A stretch of 48,841 bases of DNA from Chitinophagaceae bacterium UBA2793 (GTDB lineage Bacteria; Bacteroidota; Bacteroidia; Chitinophagales; Chitinophagaceae). Location: assembly GCA_002352045.1 (NCBI GenBank), contig DEHT01000098.1:1-48841 (forward strand), given 5' to 3'. Below the pieces are notes generated by a model. The model ran no database searches. It saw only the letters and a program-made list of their open reading frames with translations, and was not told the origin of the DNA. Made by a program: the position numbers and the translations under genes. Below, one piece after another: positions 27,397 through 36,233 of this stretch (its first letter is position 1; each line of letters begins with the position of its first letter).

Positions 27397-27837
27397 TTAT
27401 TGAATGTTGATGTCTTTAGCAGCCGTTTTTTGGTTTTCTTTTTTAGGAAGTTCCAATTTTAGAATACCATTTTCGTAACGGGCGCTAATGTTGTCAGCAT
27501 CTATTTTTTCATCTAATGTAAAACTGCGTTTGAAAGATTTGTGCGAAAATTCTTTACGCACCATCTTATCTGTAGTTTCATTGATTTCTTCTTTCTTTTC
27601 GGTACTAATGGTTAGTACATTTCCTTCCAATTTTACATTAAAGTCGGCTTTTTCAAAACCGGGAACCGAAAGCTCTACACCGTAGCTATTTTCTTTTTCC
27701 ATAATGTTTACCGGAGGAAAATGCAAAACATCTTCTCTAAATGTTTTGGAAACCGTTGCAGGAAATTCGTTGAAAAAGTCTTTCATCATACCGTCAAAAG
27801 TTTTTCCAAATCCGTTGTTTACTTTTACTAGTGTCAT
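27397..27837 (-). CDS. Small heat-shock protein (Hsp20/alpha-crystallin)
   Basis: A 146-residue chaperone. The alpha-crystallin domain spans about 40-140: PPVNIMEKENSYGVELSVPG, then ADFNVKLEGNVLTIS, then SFKRSFTLDEKIDADNISARYENGILKLELPKK split by short links. The NGILKLELPK motif is diagnostic. The C-terminus has the I-x-I anchor as INI (AKDINIQ). It prevents aggregation of unfolded proteins as an oligomer. The gene is a single transcription unit with its own terminator. Confidence 0.93.
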   Translation of the reverse strand: MTLVKVNNGFGKTFDGMMKDFFNEFPATVSKTFREDVLHFPPVNIMEKENSYGVELSVPGFEKADFNVKLEGNVLTISTEKKEEINETTDKMVRKEFSHKSFKRSFTLDEKIDADNISARYENGILKLELPKKENQKTAAKDINIQ

Positions 27838-28042
27838 GGCGATTGTTATTTTAATTTTTAAGTTTTTTGTTCTAAAAGAATAAAATCAAAATGTGTTCCA
27901 TGGTATTAATTAAGCCAAAAGTTCCCAAAAGCATCTAAAAAATGCGTCAAAAAGGCGTATTACTATCCATTTATGCGCCATATTTACACTTTCGATATTG
28001 GATATAGTATAATCTTGCTGAAATTCTGATGTTATTCATTTG

Positions 28043-28050
28043 TACTTTTG
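28043..28050 (+). promoter_or_regulatory. -7 box of the bacilliredoxin gene
   Basis: TACTTTTG matches TAnnTTTG exactly and lies 30 bases before the ATG. A TTG at 28015-28017 is 25 bases upstream, wider than the usual -33 spacing. Confidence 0.55.
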
Positions 28051-28080
28051 CGTCATCTATAATAAATCAAATTAAAAAAC

Positions 28081-28497
28081 ATGTATCCAGCAGAGATAGT
28101 AATTCCCATGAAAGAGGAATTAACAGAAAATGGCTTTAAAGAATTATTGACTGCCGATGCGGTAGAAATTGCATTGGCTCAAAAGGGCACAACTTTGGTA
28201 ATGATAAATTCGGTATGTGGCTGTAGTGCTGGTACTGCACGCCCGGGGGCAATTTTAGCCGTACATAACAGCTCAAAAAAGCCGGATTATATGGCTACCA
28301 GTTTTGCAGGTTTTGATGTGGAGGCAGTAAACCAGGTACGTAAGCACATGTTGCCTTATCCGCCATCATCGCCTGCCATTGCATTGTTTAAAGATGGCCA
28401 ATTAGTTCACATGATAGAACGCCACATGATTGAAGGCCGCAGTGCACAAATGATTGCCGACAACCTGATAGGCGCATTTGATACTTACTGTAATTAA
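28081..28497 (+). CDS. BrxA/BrxB-type bacilliredoxin
   Basis: A 138-residue cytosolic thioredoxin-fold protein of the YphP/YqiW family. The active motif is CGC (Cys46-Gly-Cys48) in NSVCGCSAGTARPG. The PYPPSSPAIALFKDGQLVHMIERHMIEGR block is typical. In Firmicutes these remove bacillithiol from proteins; in Bacteroidota they are thought to act in thiol disulfide repair. The length is normal for the family. A terminator-like hairpin lies about 34 bases downstream. Confidence 0.92.
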   Translation: MYPAEIVIPMKEELTENGFKELLTADAVEIALAQKGTTLVMINSVCGCSAGTARPGAILAVHNSSKKPDYMATSFAGFDVEAVNQVRKHMLPYPPSSPAIALFKDGQLVHMIERHMIEGRSAQMIADNLIGAFDTYCN

Positions 28498-28530
28498 TGC
28501 GGGAAGAAATACCTGAATCTAAAAATATGA

Positions 28531-28563
28531 GGGAAGTACGTTAGCGTAGTTCCCTTATTTTAT
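28531..28563 (+). terminator. Terminator after the bacilliredoxin gene
   Basis: Stem GGGAAGTACG / CGTAGTTCCC with one mismatch around TTAG, then TTATTTTATTTT. Confidence 0.75.
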
Positions 28564-28645
28564 TTTAGTGCTGCTTTGTTTTTTTATAAAACAACTTTCA
28601 ACTTTCAATTTGTTTATATTGCAACCCTTAATTTAAACTTACCGG

Positions 28646-29968
28646 ATGTATCCCAATTTATATTATATTTTTAAAGACTGGTTTGGAGTAGAGTGGAAGG
28701 CTTTATCTTTTTTGAATTCCTTTGGCCTATTTGTAGCCCTGGCATTTATTGCTGCCGCCTGGGTTTTAAGTTCCGAACTTAAGCGAAAAGAAAAGGCAGG
28801 CCTGCTTTTGCCGAGGGAAGAAATGATAACGGTTGGAAAACCGGCATCCCTTATGGATTTGTTTTTGAATGGGGTAATGGGTTTTATTTTCGGGTATAAG
28901 GTAATTGGTTTGTTTTTTAGTATGCCGGATGCTGTAAATGCACAGGATTATATTTTTTCAAAAGACGGAAATGTATGGGGAGGTTTATTGGTGGCTTTGG
29001 TTTTAGCCGGATTGAAATGGTGGGAAAAAAACAAACAAAAATTAGCCGTACCCCAAAAACGAGCGGTGCGAATTTGGCCACACGATAGGGTAGGCGATAT
29101 AGTTATTCTCGCCCTTGTGTTTGGAATTTTAGGTGCTAAACTTTTTGATAATATTGAACATTGGGATGAATTTATTCAAGATCCCATTGGCAGAATTTTT
29201 TCGCAAAGCGGTTTGGCCTTTTACGGAGGATTAATTGTAGCGGCAATTGCCATTATTTGGTACGGCCGTAAAAAAGGCATTAGCATTGCACATTTAACCG
29301 ATGCGGCCGCACCGGCTTTAATGATTGCTTATGCAATAGGCCGCATAGGATGCCAGGTAAGCGGCGATGGCGACTGGGGTGTGTTCAACAGTGCATATAT
29401 CAGCGATAACCAGGGTAACTTATCTATTGCAGCCCCGGGGGAATTTCAACAAAAATTAAAAGAAAATTCTACTTACTTTTTAAGCGGACAAACAGCAGAT
29501 GAAAACGGAAAACCGGGCTACGTTACCGATAGAACATATGCCTCATTGGACTCGGTTCCGCATAAAAGCTTTACCGGCCCCGGCTTTTTACCAAAATGGT
29601 TTTATGCCTACAGCTATCCGCAAAATGTAAATAGAGATGGAATAGTAATGCCGGGTATTACCGATGAGCACAACCGAGTATTGCCTCAACCGGTTTTTCC
29701 AACTCCATTATATGAATTTATTCTTTGTGGACTTTTATTCCTTTTGATGTGGGTACTACGCAAAAAAATTACCATTCCTTTTTTAATGTTTGGTATTTAC
29801 CTAATGCTTAATGGTATTGAAAGATTTTTAATTGAATCTATACGGGTAAATATTCACTACAATTTTTTGGGTATGCAACTATCGCAGGCGCAATTGATTG
29901 CTTTAGGATTAATATCGCTTGGAATAATTGTAGCATTCTTTGCTAAAATGAAAGCAGCCAAAAAATAG
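28646..29968 (+). CDS. lgt: Prolipoprotein diacylglyceryl transferase
   Basis: A 440-residue multi-pass membrane enzyme that attaches diacylglycerol to the lipobox Cys of prolipoproteins. The conserved core is visible as SGLAFYGGLIVAAIAII (usual form GLSFHGGLIG, with His replaced by Tyr here) and IGRIGCQVSGDGDWGVFN (the conserved GRIGNxxNGE block with Arg-Ile-Gly retained). The C-terminus has PTPLYEFILCGLLFLLMWVLRKK and the ERFLIESIRVN tail. It is longer than the E. coli protein (291 residues) through a loop between about 245 and 345. The many lipoproteins in the window would be its substrates. A perfect terminator follows. Confidence 0.92.
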   Translation: MYPNLYYIFKDWFGVEWKALSFLNSFGLFVALAFIAAAWVLSSELKRKEKAGLLLPREEMITVGKPASLMDLFLNGVMGFIFGYKVIGLFFSMPDAVNAQDYIFSKDGNVWGGLLVALVLAGLKWWEKNKQKLAVPQKRAVRIWPHDRVGDIVILALVFGILGAKLFDNIEHWDEFIQDPIGRIFSQSGLAFYGGLIVAAIAIIWYGRKKGISIAHLTDAAAPALMIAYAIGRIGCQVSGDGDWGVFNSAYISDNQGNLSIAAPGEFQQKLKENSTYFLSGQTADENGKPGYVTDRTYASLDSVPHKSFTGPGFLPKWFYAYSYPQNVNRDGIVMPGITDEHNRVLPQPVFPTPLYEFILCGLLFLLMWVLRKKITIPFLMFGIYLMLNGIERFLIESIRVNIHYNFLGMQLSQAQLIALGLISLGIIVAFFAKMKAAKK

Positions 29969-30013
29969 AATGCCAGTTCAGTTATTTTTGTAAAAAAATG
30001 AAAATATTTTTTA

Positions 30014-30045
30014 AAACTAAAGCCGGATAGTTCCGGCTTTAGTTT
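30014..30045. terminator. Bidirectional terminator between lgt and the TonB receptor
   Basis: Perfect 14-bp stem (30014-30027 with 30032-30045) around TAGT, flanked by A/T runs. It serves both convergent genes. Confidence 0.85.
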
Positions 30046-30049
30046 GAAT

Positions 30050-32269
30050 TTATTTTAAGCTATAACGCAGGCCAATATAAAATTCTCTTCCTCTTGTAGG
30101 GCCCCATACGGATGAAATGTCGAAATAAGGGCTGAACGGATTTTGCCAGCTAATGATGGGCTGGTTTTGCCTGAAATTAAAAATATTTTCGCAGCCGGCA
30201 TATAGCTCCACTTGCTTTAAAATAAATGTTAGCTGCGAATTTATGGTGGTATATGCTTTCGAAAAATCGGGTCGTTGATATGCTTCCGGATTGTTCCTGG
30301 TATTGGGCAGTCGTTGTTTTCCAAACCAATGAATATTCATATCTGCATTCATTTTTTTTGAAGGCGAATGATAGCTGAACGTGGTTAAAACTTTGTGTTT
30401 TGGATTAAAAGGCAAAATATTTTTTTCTCCATTTTCAACTTTAAAAACGTCTAAAAAATTGTAACCTGCTTTAAACTCATAATGCTTAAAGAAGTTTAGT
30501 AAAAGATCGACCTGAAAACCGTTACTAATACTGGTGCCGGTGAAGTTTTTAATAAATGCTTTGGTAGGGTCGGTATCATAATCGGGGAAAACCTGGTTTT
30601 GAAAATCGGTTCTGTAAAAGTCTAAACTTATGTGCCCCGAAATAGATTTATTATCAAATTTCTGTGTAACATTTATTCCGGTGTTTAATGCTCTTTCAGG
30701 TTTTAACGCTTCCAGAAAAACAATGTTTCTGGAGCTTGCCAATAAGCCCACATTTTCACTAAATAAGTTTACAGTACGCCAGCCCGTTCCAATATTGGCT
30801 CTTATGGTAAGCTTTGCATTTGCATCGTATTTCAATAAAGTTCTTGGTGCAAGCCTCCACCCAAAACGATTGTGGTAATCAAATCGAATACCGGCAATCC
30901 ATGTAAGTTTTTCATTCCACAGTTTTAAAGTGTTTTCTGCAAATAGCCCGGCTACATTTTCAATATTACTGTATTTGCCATCATAGTTCCGGTTAATATT
31001 GTTGCCGGCAAATACAATGGTTTCCTGCAAATTCAAAGATTTAAAACTAATGCCGGATTTTAGTGTGTGCTTATTTGTTGGCGTAAATTCATGCTGTAGG
31101 TTAACAAAAGTATTGGTTTGTTTTGCATCGTATTGAAGCGATCCAAAAAACGATTCCTGGTTTTGATGAAATGCCGAAGTGTATAAAACTATTCGATTCA
31201 TATCATTGAAACGGTAGCCTGTTTTCATCCATAAATCCTGCTGTTGAATATTTACAGTGTTTCCATAAATACTGCTGCTGCCTTTATGCAATGTTGGATT
31301 AAAAAAAGTTTGTCCGCCAATTCTGTTTTCATTTAAATAGCGAAAGGTAATTTCATTACTCCATCCCCACTCATTTTCCTTCCCTTTTTTCCATTTGTTT
31401 AAAACCATATAGCGGGTTAATAAAGGCAGGTCTAAAAAGTCATCATCATCTCTGTTTGTTTTATTGGCAGGCTGCACGGTACTAAAAGCTAATAAACTAT
31501 GCCACTTGCCCGTTTTAAAATTGGTAGAAAGGTTCAAATGCTTTTCTGCAAAACTGTTCATATAAACATTGGCAAATAATTTTATGGCAGTGTTGGGCTT
31601 TTTTGTTTCAACATTTATTTGGCCGCTTATACTTTCGTAACCCTGTAAAACGCTATTGGCTCCTTTACTTATAAAAATATTATCTACTAATGTGCCGGGC
31701 AGCCCGCTTATGCCGTAAGTAAATGCCAAACCCTGTATCATTGGAAAGCCATCAATTAAAACCTGGTTATAAACACCCGACAATCCTAAGATGCGTAATT
31801 CTTTTGCATTGGTGATAATATTAGTTGTTTGCGGATGAACACTGGCCTGGGTTTCAAAGCAACCGGCCAAATCGCAACAGGCAGATTTTTTTAATTCAGT
31901 AGCCGTTAGTACTTCGGTTTTAATGGCATTACGGTTTGATAATAACGTACCGTTTTTTTCAGCCACTATTATTACTTCCTGAAGATTGGATGCAGTTTTT
32001 AATTTAAAAACTACCGTATCAATTCCCTCAACATCTATACTGTCCGGCACATATCCTGTAAAGCTGACAACTAATTTTTGATTTTGAGTTGTTTTAGCAA
32101 TCCTAAAAACTCCTTTTGAATTGCTGGTAACAGCTTTTTTCTCGGATGCCCAAAAAACGGAAGCCCCTGCCAATGGTTTTTGATTAAGGTCAACAACTAA
32201 GCCATGAATGGATTGAGCAAAAGAAGAAATCGGTAGTAATAAATATATATATACTAAACTTTTAAACAT
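30050..32269 (-). CDS. TonB-dependent outer-membrane receptor (metal-locus type)
   Basis: A 739-residue protein with a signal peptide (MFKSLVYIYLLLPISSFAQS). A carboxypeptidase-regulatory-like domain (about 20-100) precedes the plug (about 110-220: KELRILGLSGVYNQVLIDGFPM and LVDNIFISKGANSVLQGYESISGQI in parts). The barrel runs to the terminal YIGLRYSLK. A Cys-rich patch KKSACCDLAGCFETQ at the plug start is typical of receptors found beside HMA proteins. The HMA-like gene is 2 bases upstream. The context suggests uptake or sensing of copper or a similar metal; that is inference. Confidence 0.9.
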   Translation of the reverse strand: MFKSLVYIYLLLPISSFAQSIHGLVVDLNQKPLAGASVFWASEKKAVTSNSKGVFRIAKTTQNQKLVVSFTGYVPDSIDVEGIDTVVFKLKTASNLQEVIIVAEKNGTLLSNRNAIKTEVLTATELKKSACCDLAGCFETQASVHPQTTNIITNAKELRILGLSGVYNQVLIDGFPMIQGLAFTYGISGLPGTLVDNIFISKGANSVLQGYESISGQINVETKKPNTAIKLFANVYMNSFAEKHLNLSTNFKTGKWHSLLAFSTVQPANKTNRDDDDFLDLPLLTRYMVLNKWKKGKENEWGWSNEITFRYLNENRIGGQTFFNPTLHKGSSSIYGNTVNIQQQDLWMKTGYRFNDMNRIVLYTSAFHQNQESFFGSLQYDAKQTNTFVNLQHEFTPTNKHTLKSGISFKSLNLQETIVFAGNNINRNYDGKYSNIENVAGLFAENTLKLWNEKLTWIAGIRFDYHNRFGWRLAPRTLLKYDANAKLTIRANIGTGWRTVNLFSENVGLLASSRNIVFLEALKPERALNTGINVTQKFDNKSISGHISLDFYRTDFQNQVFPDYDTDPTKAFIKNFTGTSISNGFQVDLLLNFFKHYEFKAGYNFLDVFKVENGEKNILPFNPKHKVLTTFSYHSPSKKMNADMNIHWFGKQRLPNTRNNPEAYQRPDFSKAYTTINSQLTFILKQVELYAGCENIFNFRQNQPIISWQNPFSPYFDISSVWGPTRGREFYIGLRYSLK

Positions 32270-32271
32270 GC

Positions 32272-32589
32272 TTAATTTTTAATTTTATAGGGTCTGGAAT
32301 TGGGATCACTGCATCCTTCGGTATTTTCAAAAGCAGCCATAATTTCTTTGTTGGTTACCAACGCCGGATTGTATGTGATACTAAAAGAAGATACTGCGCC
32401 TCCTTTTAATGCCTTACATTCGGCCACTCCGTTCAAAGCCTGCACATTGGTTGATAGGGTAGTCAGGTCGTTTTTACAGGTTACTCCTTTTACTTTAAGG
32501 GTTATTGTTGTATCTACGTTGGTGGCGGCATAAGAAATGTTGCCGGTTGCTAATAAAGCAAAAAGGATAATTAATATTTTACTGTTCAT
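32272..32589 (-). CDS. Secreted heavy-metal-associated (HMA)-like domain protein
   Basis: A 105-residue protein with a signal peptide (MNSKILIILFALLATGNISYA). The mature 80 residues follow the HMA pattern: TTITLKVKGVTCKNDLTTLSTN, then LNGVAECKAL, then FSITYNPALVTNKEIMAAFENT. The usual metal motif GMTCxxC reads GVTCKND here, so only one of the two Cys ligands is at that site; other Cys residues are AEC and EGC. It may therefore bind metal differently or have lost it. It precedes the TonB receptor gene by 2 bases and is cotranscribed. Confidence 0.8.
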   Translation of the reverse strand: MNSKILIILFALLATGNISYAATNVDTTITLKVKGVTCKNDLTTLSTNVQALNGVAECKALKGGAVSSFSITYNPALVTNKEIMAAFENTEGCSDPNSRPYKIKN

Positions 32590-32853
32590 TTTTTATTTTT
32601 TTAAAGTGAATTGTTGAGCTGTATTAATATACATGCGAAACTTGTGAATATTGTACTAAGTTTTAAATACCGACTTATTAAATTTTATTTGGCTTATTAT
32701 TAATGTTTGATTGTACTCTAAATGAGTTCAACAGCAAAACATTTTGGGTTAAATTATTTATGTATAATGAATAAAATAATTAACCGTTTACCCTACATGT
32801 AAAATGGAGCCAGGTACATTTAATAAGAAAAACTAACATTGTAATGAGTGGAG

Positions 32854-33180
32854 TTATATTTTGGGAGGTTGCCAAATTGGATAAAAAGCCTCTATTGCCG
32901 GGTTCGATATAAATTGATTGTATCTTTTTTCTATTGGAAAAATTGTAGGTTCAAATCGTATGATTGTTTCAGTAAGTATAGTTGGTAAAGTGCAGCAAAG
33001 GCAGTTGCAAAACCCGTTGCAACAGCCATGTTCACCCGAAATATCTGAAACAGCACTATTATTGTATTGAAACGCTTCAAAAGCTTCGGGTGCTTTTACA
33101 CAGCATCCATCTGCATTATCACATGCCGATGCTGTAAAAGAAAATAATAAACCAATCAGTAAAATGAAAAGCGGTTTCAT
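32854..33180 (-). CDS. Small cysteine-rich exported protein
   Basis: A 108-residue protein with a signal peptide (MKPLFILLIGLLFSFTASA). Ten Cys residues cluster in the mature N-terminal half: CDNADGCC, then HGCCNGFCNCLCC. The pattern CCxxFCxCxCC is like small Cys-rich proteins (DUF6660-like) found beside TonB/HMA genes in Bacteroidota. The C-terminal third has no Cys (TIIRFEPTIFPIEK). I infer metal binding or a redox role. It lies 264 bases before the HMA-TonB pair on the same strand. Confidence 0.7.
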   Translation of the reverse strand: MKPLFILLIGLLFSFTASACDNADGCCVKAPEAFEAFQYNNSAVSDISGEHGCCNGFCNCLCCTLPTILTETIIRFEPTIFPIEKRYNQFISNPAIEAFYPIWQPPKI

Positions 33181-33185
33181 CGCTC

Positions 33186-33193
33186 CAAAGTTA
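33186..33193 (-). promoter_or_regulatory. -7 box of the Cys-rich gene
   Basis: TAACTTTG on the minus strand matches TAnnTTTG and ends only 5 bases before the ATG, which predicts a leaderless or nearly leaderless message. Confidence 0.5.
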
Positions 33194-33356
33194 ATATTTT
33201 ATATTAATAAATTTTGAATTGGAAAATCCTGCTCTATATAAAAATTGACTAATAAACTTTGGCTAATTCTTTAATAAAAAAAGGTAAACATAGAAACGAA
33301 ACTAACAACATCTCCGTACGCAGGTTTTAGATGTATTTCCAAGAATGGATATAAAT

Positions 33357-33387
33357 GAAAACGAAGCCTTCAGGAGGCTTCGTTTTC
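33357..33387. terminator. Terminator after the cytochrome c gene
   Basis: Perfect 13-bp stem (33357-33369 with 33375-33387) around TCAGG. On the minus strand the stem ends in a T-rich tract. Confidence 0.8.
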
Positions 33388-33413
33388 TACTAAATTCTCA
33401 AAACTATTTTTTA

Positions 33414-33995
33414 TTATTTATTCTTTGCCGCAAATACCGGAGCAGGTGCTACATTTTCAACGGGCTTGGTTGATTTTAAGTATTCAAATACGGCCTGAAC
33501 ATCTTCATCAACCATGGCGGCATAACTTTGCCAGGGCATTGGGGGTAATAATGTTCGGCTGCCTTCCTGGCCTTTCCACTTGCCCTGGGTAAAGGCTCGT
33601 TTAAATTGCTCATAAGTCCATGCACCTATGCCTGTGGCATCCGAAGTAATGTTGGGTGCAAAGGATGTAAAGCCTGGAGTTGCTAAGGATGTTTGTTCGT
33701 TGTTAAACAATACCCATCCTTTTTCAAAAGCATCTACACTTACTTCGTTGGGTTTTACTTCGCTTCTATAACCCGAAAGTATTTTTGAAGTGTCTAATAC
33801 CGGCCCCATTGCTGTCATTAGCTTTGGAGTGTGGCAATCGTTGCAACCGCTAATGGCTACTAAATAGGCACCTCGTTTAATTAGTGAGTCCTGTGAAATT
33901 TGTTGGCCTCCGGGTTTTGCCGATGACAAATTGCAGGCATACGCTATTACCATTACAAAAATGGCCGTTGTTGGAATAAATGCTTTAATACGCAT
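33414..33995 (-). CDS. Monoheme c-type cytochrome lipoprotein
   Basis: A 193-residue protein. The start MRIKAFIPTTAIFVMVIAYAC ends in a lipobox (AYAC), so it is an envelope lipoprotein. One heme site, CNDCH, is near residue 52 in GAYLVAISGCNDCHTPK, and the Met axial ligand is likely in LLPPMPWQSY. DEDVQAVFEYLKSTKPV is the usual C-terminal helix. It transfers electrons at the cell surface or periplasm; its partner oxidase or reductase is not in the window. A tandem LytTR-like site and -7 box lie upstream. Confidence 0.9.
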   Translation of the reverse strand: MRIKAFIPTTAIFVMVIAYACNLSSAKPGGQQISQDSLIKRGAYLVAISGCNDCHTPKLMTAMGPVLDTSKILSGYRSEVKPNEVSVDAFEKGWVLFNNEQTSLATPGFTSFAPNITSDATGIGAWTYEQFKRAFTQGKWKGQEGSRTLLPPMPWQSYAAMVDEDVQAVFEYLKSTKPVENVAPAPVFAAKNK

Positions 33996-34026
33996 AGTTA
34001 TATTTTTTTTGAATATTAATTTTTCA

Positions 34027-34097
34027 CAAACCTATTCAGTTCTTTTTTTGAATGCAATTGACTAATGAATGAATTGCTGTGAATAATGTATGAATTG
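34027..34097 (-). promoter_or_regulatory. LytTR-like tandem site and -7 box of the cytochrome gene
   Basis: On the minus strand two perfect CAATTCAT half-sites (34090-34097 and 34069-34076) start 21 bases apart. After exactly 34 bases comes TAGGTTTG (34027-34034), an exact TAnnTTTG box, and the cytochrome ATG is 31 bases further. The same geometry recurs at other promoters between here and the window end. Confidence 0.8.
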
Positions 34098-34122
34098 TTG
34101 TTTCCTCTTTTTTCAACTTTAT

Positions 34123-34707
34123 TTATGCCCGGTCTTGCAAAAGTGCGTTCATTACTGAAAGGGTATTTTTTATTTGAACAAAATGCCGTTGTTCATGTGC
34201 AATAAAAAAACGAAAAGTGTCGCCTAATTTTAATGTAATCAATCGGCTGAGCGATGTGGGAATGCGTAATGCATTTAAATTGGCTGTTTTGCTTACCTGC
34301 AACAGGTTGAGCAAGTGATATTGATGAGTAATAAATTTCGATAATTGGTTTGTAGCATCGGGCTTTGAAGCCGGAATTACATTTTTAGGCGATTTCATTT
34401 TTTTGGCAATTACATTGTTGGCTGCCGGTTTCATAATATGGACAAAATAATTACCTAGCCAGCCCGGTTTAAACATTACCGATGGAGAGCTTTGATGCAA
34501 GTGTAGTTTGGCTTCGATAGCTGCAATATAAAAGCTATTGTAAAAATTTAAATGTTCTAATACCTGTGCTACACTCCAAATTCCAACGGCAGGTTCTTGG
34601 GTGAGTTTTTCAGTAGATTGCTGCCGCAATTGTTCTGCCTGTAAAATAATTGCTTTTACATCGGCTTGCAGTAGCTCTAATAAATTGTTGCTGTACATTG
34701 ATTTCAT
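34123..34707 (-). CDS. DinB-family protein
   Basis: A 194-residue DinB-like four-helix bundle. Metal-binding His are visible in VAQVLEHLNFYNSFY (about 45-60) and FFIAHEQRHFVQIKN (about 160-175), as in DinB/YfiT-type proteins. They act as metal-dependent thiol transferases or remain uncharacterised; the role here is unknown. The ATG at 34707 gives the full length. It lies 71 bases behind the Crp/Fnr-type regulator, which suggests one transcription unit. Confidence 0.85.
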   Translation of the reverse strand: MKSMYSNNLLELLQADVKAIILQAEQLRQQSTEKLTQEPAVGIWSVAQVLEHLNFYNSFYIAAIEAKLHLHQSSPSVMFKPGWLGNYFVHIMKPAANNVIAKKMKSPKNVIPASKPDATNQLSKFITHQYHLLNLLQVSKTANLNALRIPTSLSRLITLKLGDTFRFFIAHEQRHFVQIKNTLSVMNALLQDRA

Positions 34708-34778
34708 TTTTACATGGTTTTAATTCATCACAAAAATGAAAAGTATTTACCGGCCCATTGTTGGCAAAAACCAATATT

Positions 34779-35363
34779 TTATATTTTAACTGTACTAAGT
34801 AGCTTGCTGAAATTTGTAGCATCTATACCCAGGTACGATGCCAGGTATTTATGGGGAACTATATTTAAAATATGTGGGCTTCGTTTAAAGAGGGTTTTAA
34901 ATTTTTCCTCATTGGAAAAACATTGCAATTCAATATGCCGCTCCAATGCACCTTTAAGTGCAAAGCTGGTAGCTTTAAATAAGAGGTTTTGTAAGGCTGG
35001 AATTTCTGTGATAAGTTGTTGCAACTGATCGTAACTTATGCGAAGAAAACTACTTGCAGTAATGGTTTCTAAAAAATAGAGTGAGGGTGTTTGTGTTAAA
35101 AAACTATCGGCTATCCCACTAAATGATGGTGGGTAGGTGAAGACTATACTAGCCTCTTTATTATTTTCCGCCAGGTAAAAAGCTCTTTGCACTCCTACTG
35201 TTACAAAATATAAATATTTTTCTGTTTCGCCTGCTACAGTAAGGATGGTTTTGCGTTTGTAAATAACGGGTTGCCAGAAGCTCACAAAATAATCCAGGTC
35301 TGTTTTTGGCAATGGATAAATATTGTTTAAAAATAATTTTAGTTGCGCTTTTTCCATTGGCAT
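34779..35363 (-). CDS. Crp/Fnr-family transcriptional regulator
   Basis: A 194-residue protein with an N-terminal cyclic-nucleotide-binding-type beta roll (about 25-120: KTILTVAGETEKYLYFVTVGVQRAFYL in parts, then GIADSFLTQTPS) and a C-terminal winged-helix segment (NIVPHKYLASYLGIDATNFSKLLS). No Cys cluster for an Fe-S centre is visible, so it is of the cAMP-receptor-like or small-molecule type with unknown effector. Two in-frame starts (35363 and 35357) are nearly equivalent. It probably controls the adjacent DinB gene. Confidence 0.88.
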   Translation of the reverse strand: MPMEKAQLKLFLNNIYPLPKTDLDYFVSFWQPVIYKRKTILTVAGETEKYLYFVTVGVQRAFYLAENNKEASIVFTYPPSFSGIADSFLTQTPSLYFLETITASSFLRISYDQLQQLITEIPALQNLLFKATSFALKGALERHIELQCFSNEEKFKTLFKRSPHILNIVPHKYLASYLGIDATNFSKLLSTVKI

Positions 35364-35404
35364 AAAGATAGGTTAAGAGCAGGTAGCTTTTGTTGCCATA
35401 AAAA

Positions 35405-35431
35405 AAACCGCCACGGTTTACATGACGGTTT
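35405..35431 (-). terminator. Terminator after the GIN-domain gene
   Basis: On the minus strand AAACCGTCATG and CGTGGCGGTTT pair over 11 bp with two G-T pairs, followed by a T run. Confidence 0.75.
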
Positions 35432-35451
35432 TAAACTTTACATTGTTCAGA

Positions 35452-36039
35452 CTATAGTTTTATTACTCGGCCATTTCCCGTAATATCGCTTGATACGGTA
35501 TTTGGATTGCCCTTATAATATACGGTTGAAGTACCGGTAATGGTTACGTCCAAATCTTCTCCCACTGTAATTTCTGCAATGCCCTGGCCTGTCATCGTAA
35601 TTTTTGCTTCTCTTGCTGTTAAATCAAAAGCTTTTAGTTTAGGGTTACCTGTTAGCTCGGCTTCAAAAACATCTTCATTGCCCGATGCTACATTTATAAT
35701 ACATAAACCCTTTGCCATAACCTTTGTAAGCGATGGAAGTGTAATGTAAACATGCGAATTGTCGTTTGAAATACCGGTGCCGGATTTATATCCAATTTTT
35801 AGTGTGCCATTGCTTACCGTTGTTTTTAAATGTTGCAATAAGTTTTGATAAGCTTCTACTTTTACTTCAAAATTGTTGCCATACACAATGCTCACATTGG
35901 TGTTGCCTTCTACATCTATTTTACTAAAATTGCTTAGCGGCCTGGCTTCAATACTTGTGTTTCCACTGCCAACAATATTGTCTTTTGAACAGGATGCCAA
36001 AGTTGCTATCGCAAAAAATGCTACAAATAATTTTTTCAT
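35452..36039 (-). CDS. Head-GIN domain (DUF2807) lipoprotein
   Basis: A 195-residue lipoprotein: MKKLFVAFFAIATLASC ends in a lipobox (LASC). The mature part is a right-handed beta-helix-like DUF2807 (head GIN) domain: SKIDVEGNTNVSIVYGNNFEVKVEA in parts, TVSNGTLKIGYKSG, and short repeats around TGNPKLKAFDLTAREAKITMTGQG. Such proteins are Bacteroidota surface or periplasmic proteins of unknown role. A tandem LytTR-like site with an exact -7 box lies upstream, and the LytTR regulator is the next gene upstream. Confidence 0.9.
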   Translation of the reverse strand: MKKLFVAFFAIATLASCSKDNIVGSGNTSIEARPLSNFSKIDVEGNTNVSIVYGNNFEVKVEAYQNLLQHLKTTVSNGTLKIGYKSGTGISNDNSHVYITLPSLTKVMAKGLCIINVASGNEDVFEAELTGNPKLKAFDLTAREAKITMTGQGIAEITVGEDLDVTITGTSTVYYKGNPNTVSSDITGNGRVIKL

Positions 36040-36074
36040 TTTTATACTTTTAAAAGTTTATATCAATTAATGTT

Positions 36075-36145
36075 CAAAGATATTTTACTGCATGCCTGCA
36101 AATAATACCGGAATGAATGAAATGCAATAAGCGAAGTATAAATTG
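36075..36145 (-). promoter_or_regulatory. LytTR-like tandem site and -7 box of the GIN gene
   Basis: On the minus strand CAATTTAT (36138-36145) and CATTTCAT (36117-36124) start 21 bases apart. After exactly 34 bases comes TATCTTTG (36075-36082), an exact TAnnTTTG box, 35 bases before the GIN ATG. Confidence 0.78.
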
Positions 36146-36233
36146 GAGGCCCTATTGAACAATTTATCATTCTGCAATTGAGAAGGCTAAAGCCTTTTAG
36201 AGTTTTGAAGTTTTATACAAGGTAAATTGTCGT

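Noticed and set aside
32601..32608. Half-site CAATTCAC before the HMA gene
   Set aside because: The position 21 bp upstream shows no match, and no -7 box follows at the right spacing.
34721..34728. Further LytTR-like half-site TAATTCAT near the DinB gene
   Set aside because: No second half-site lies 21 bp away in either direction and it points away from the DinB gene.
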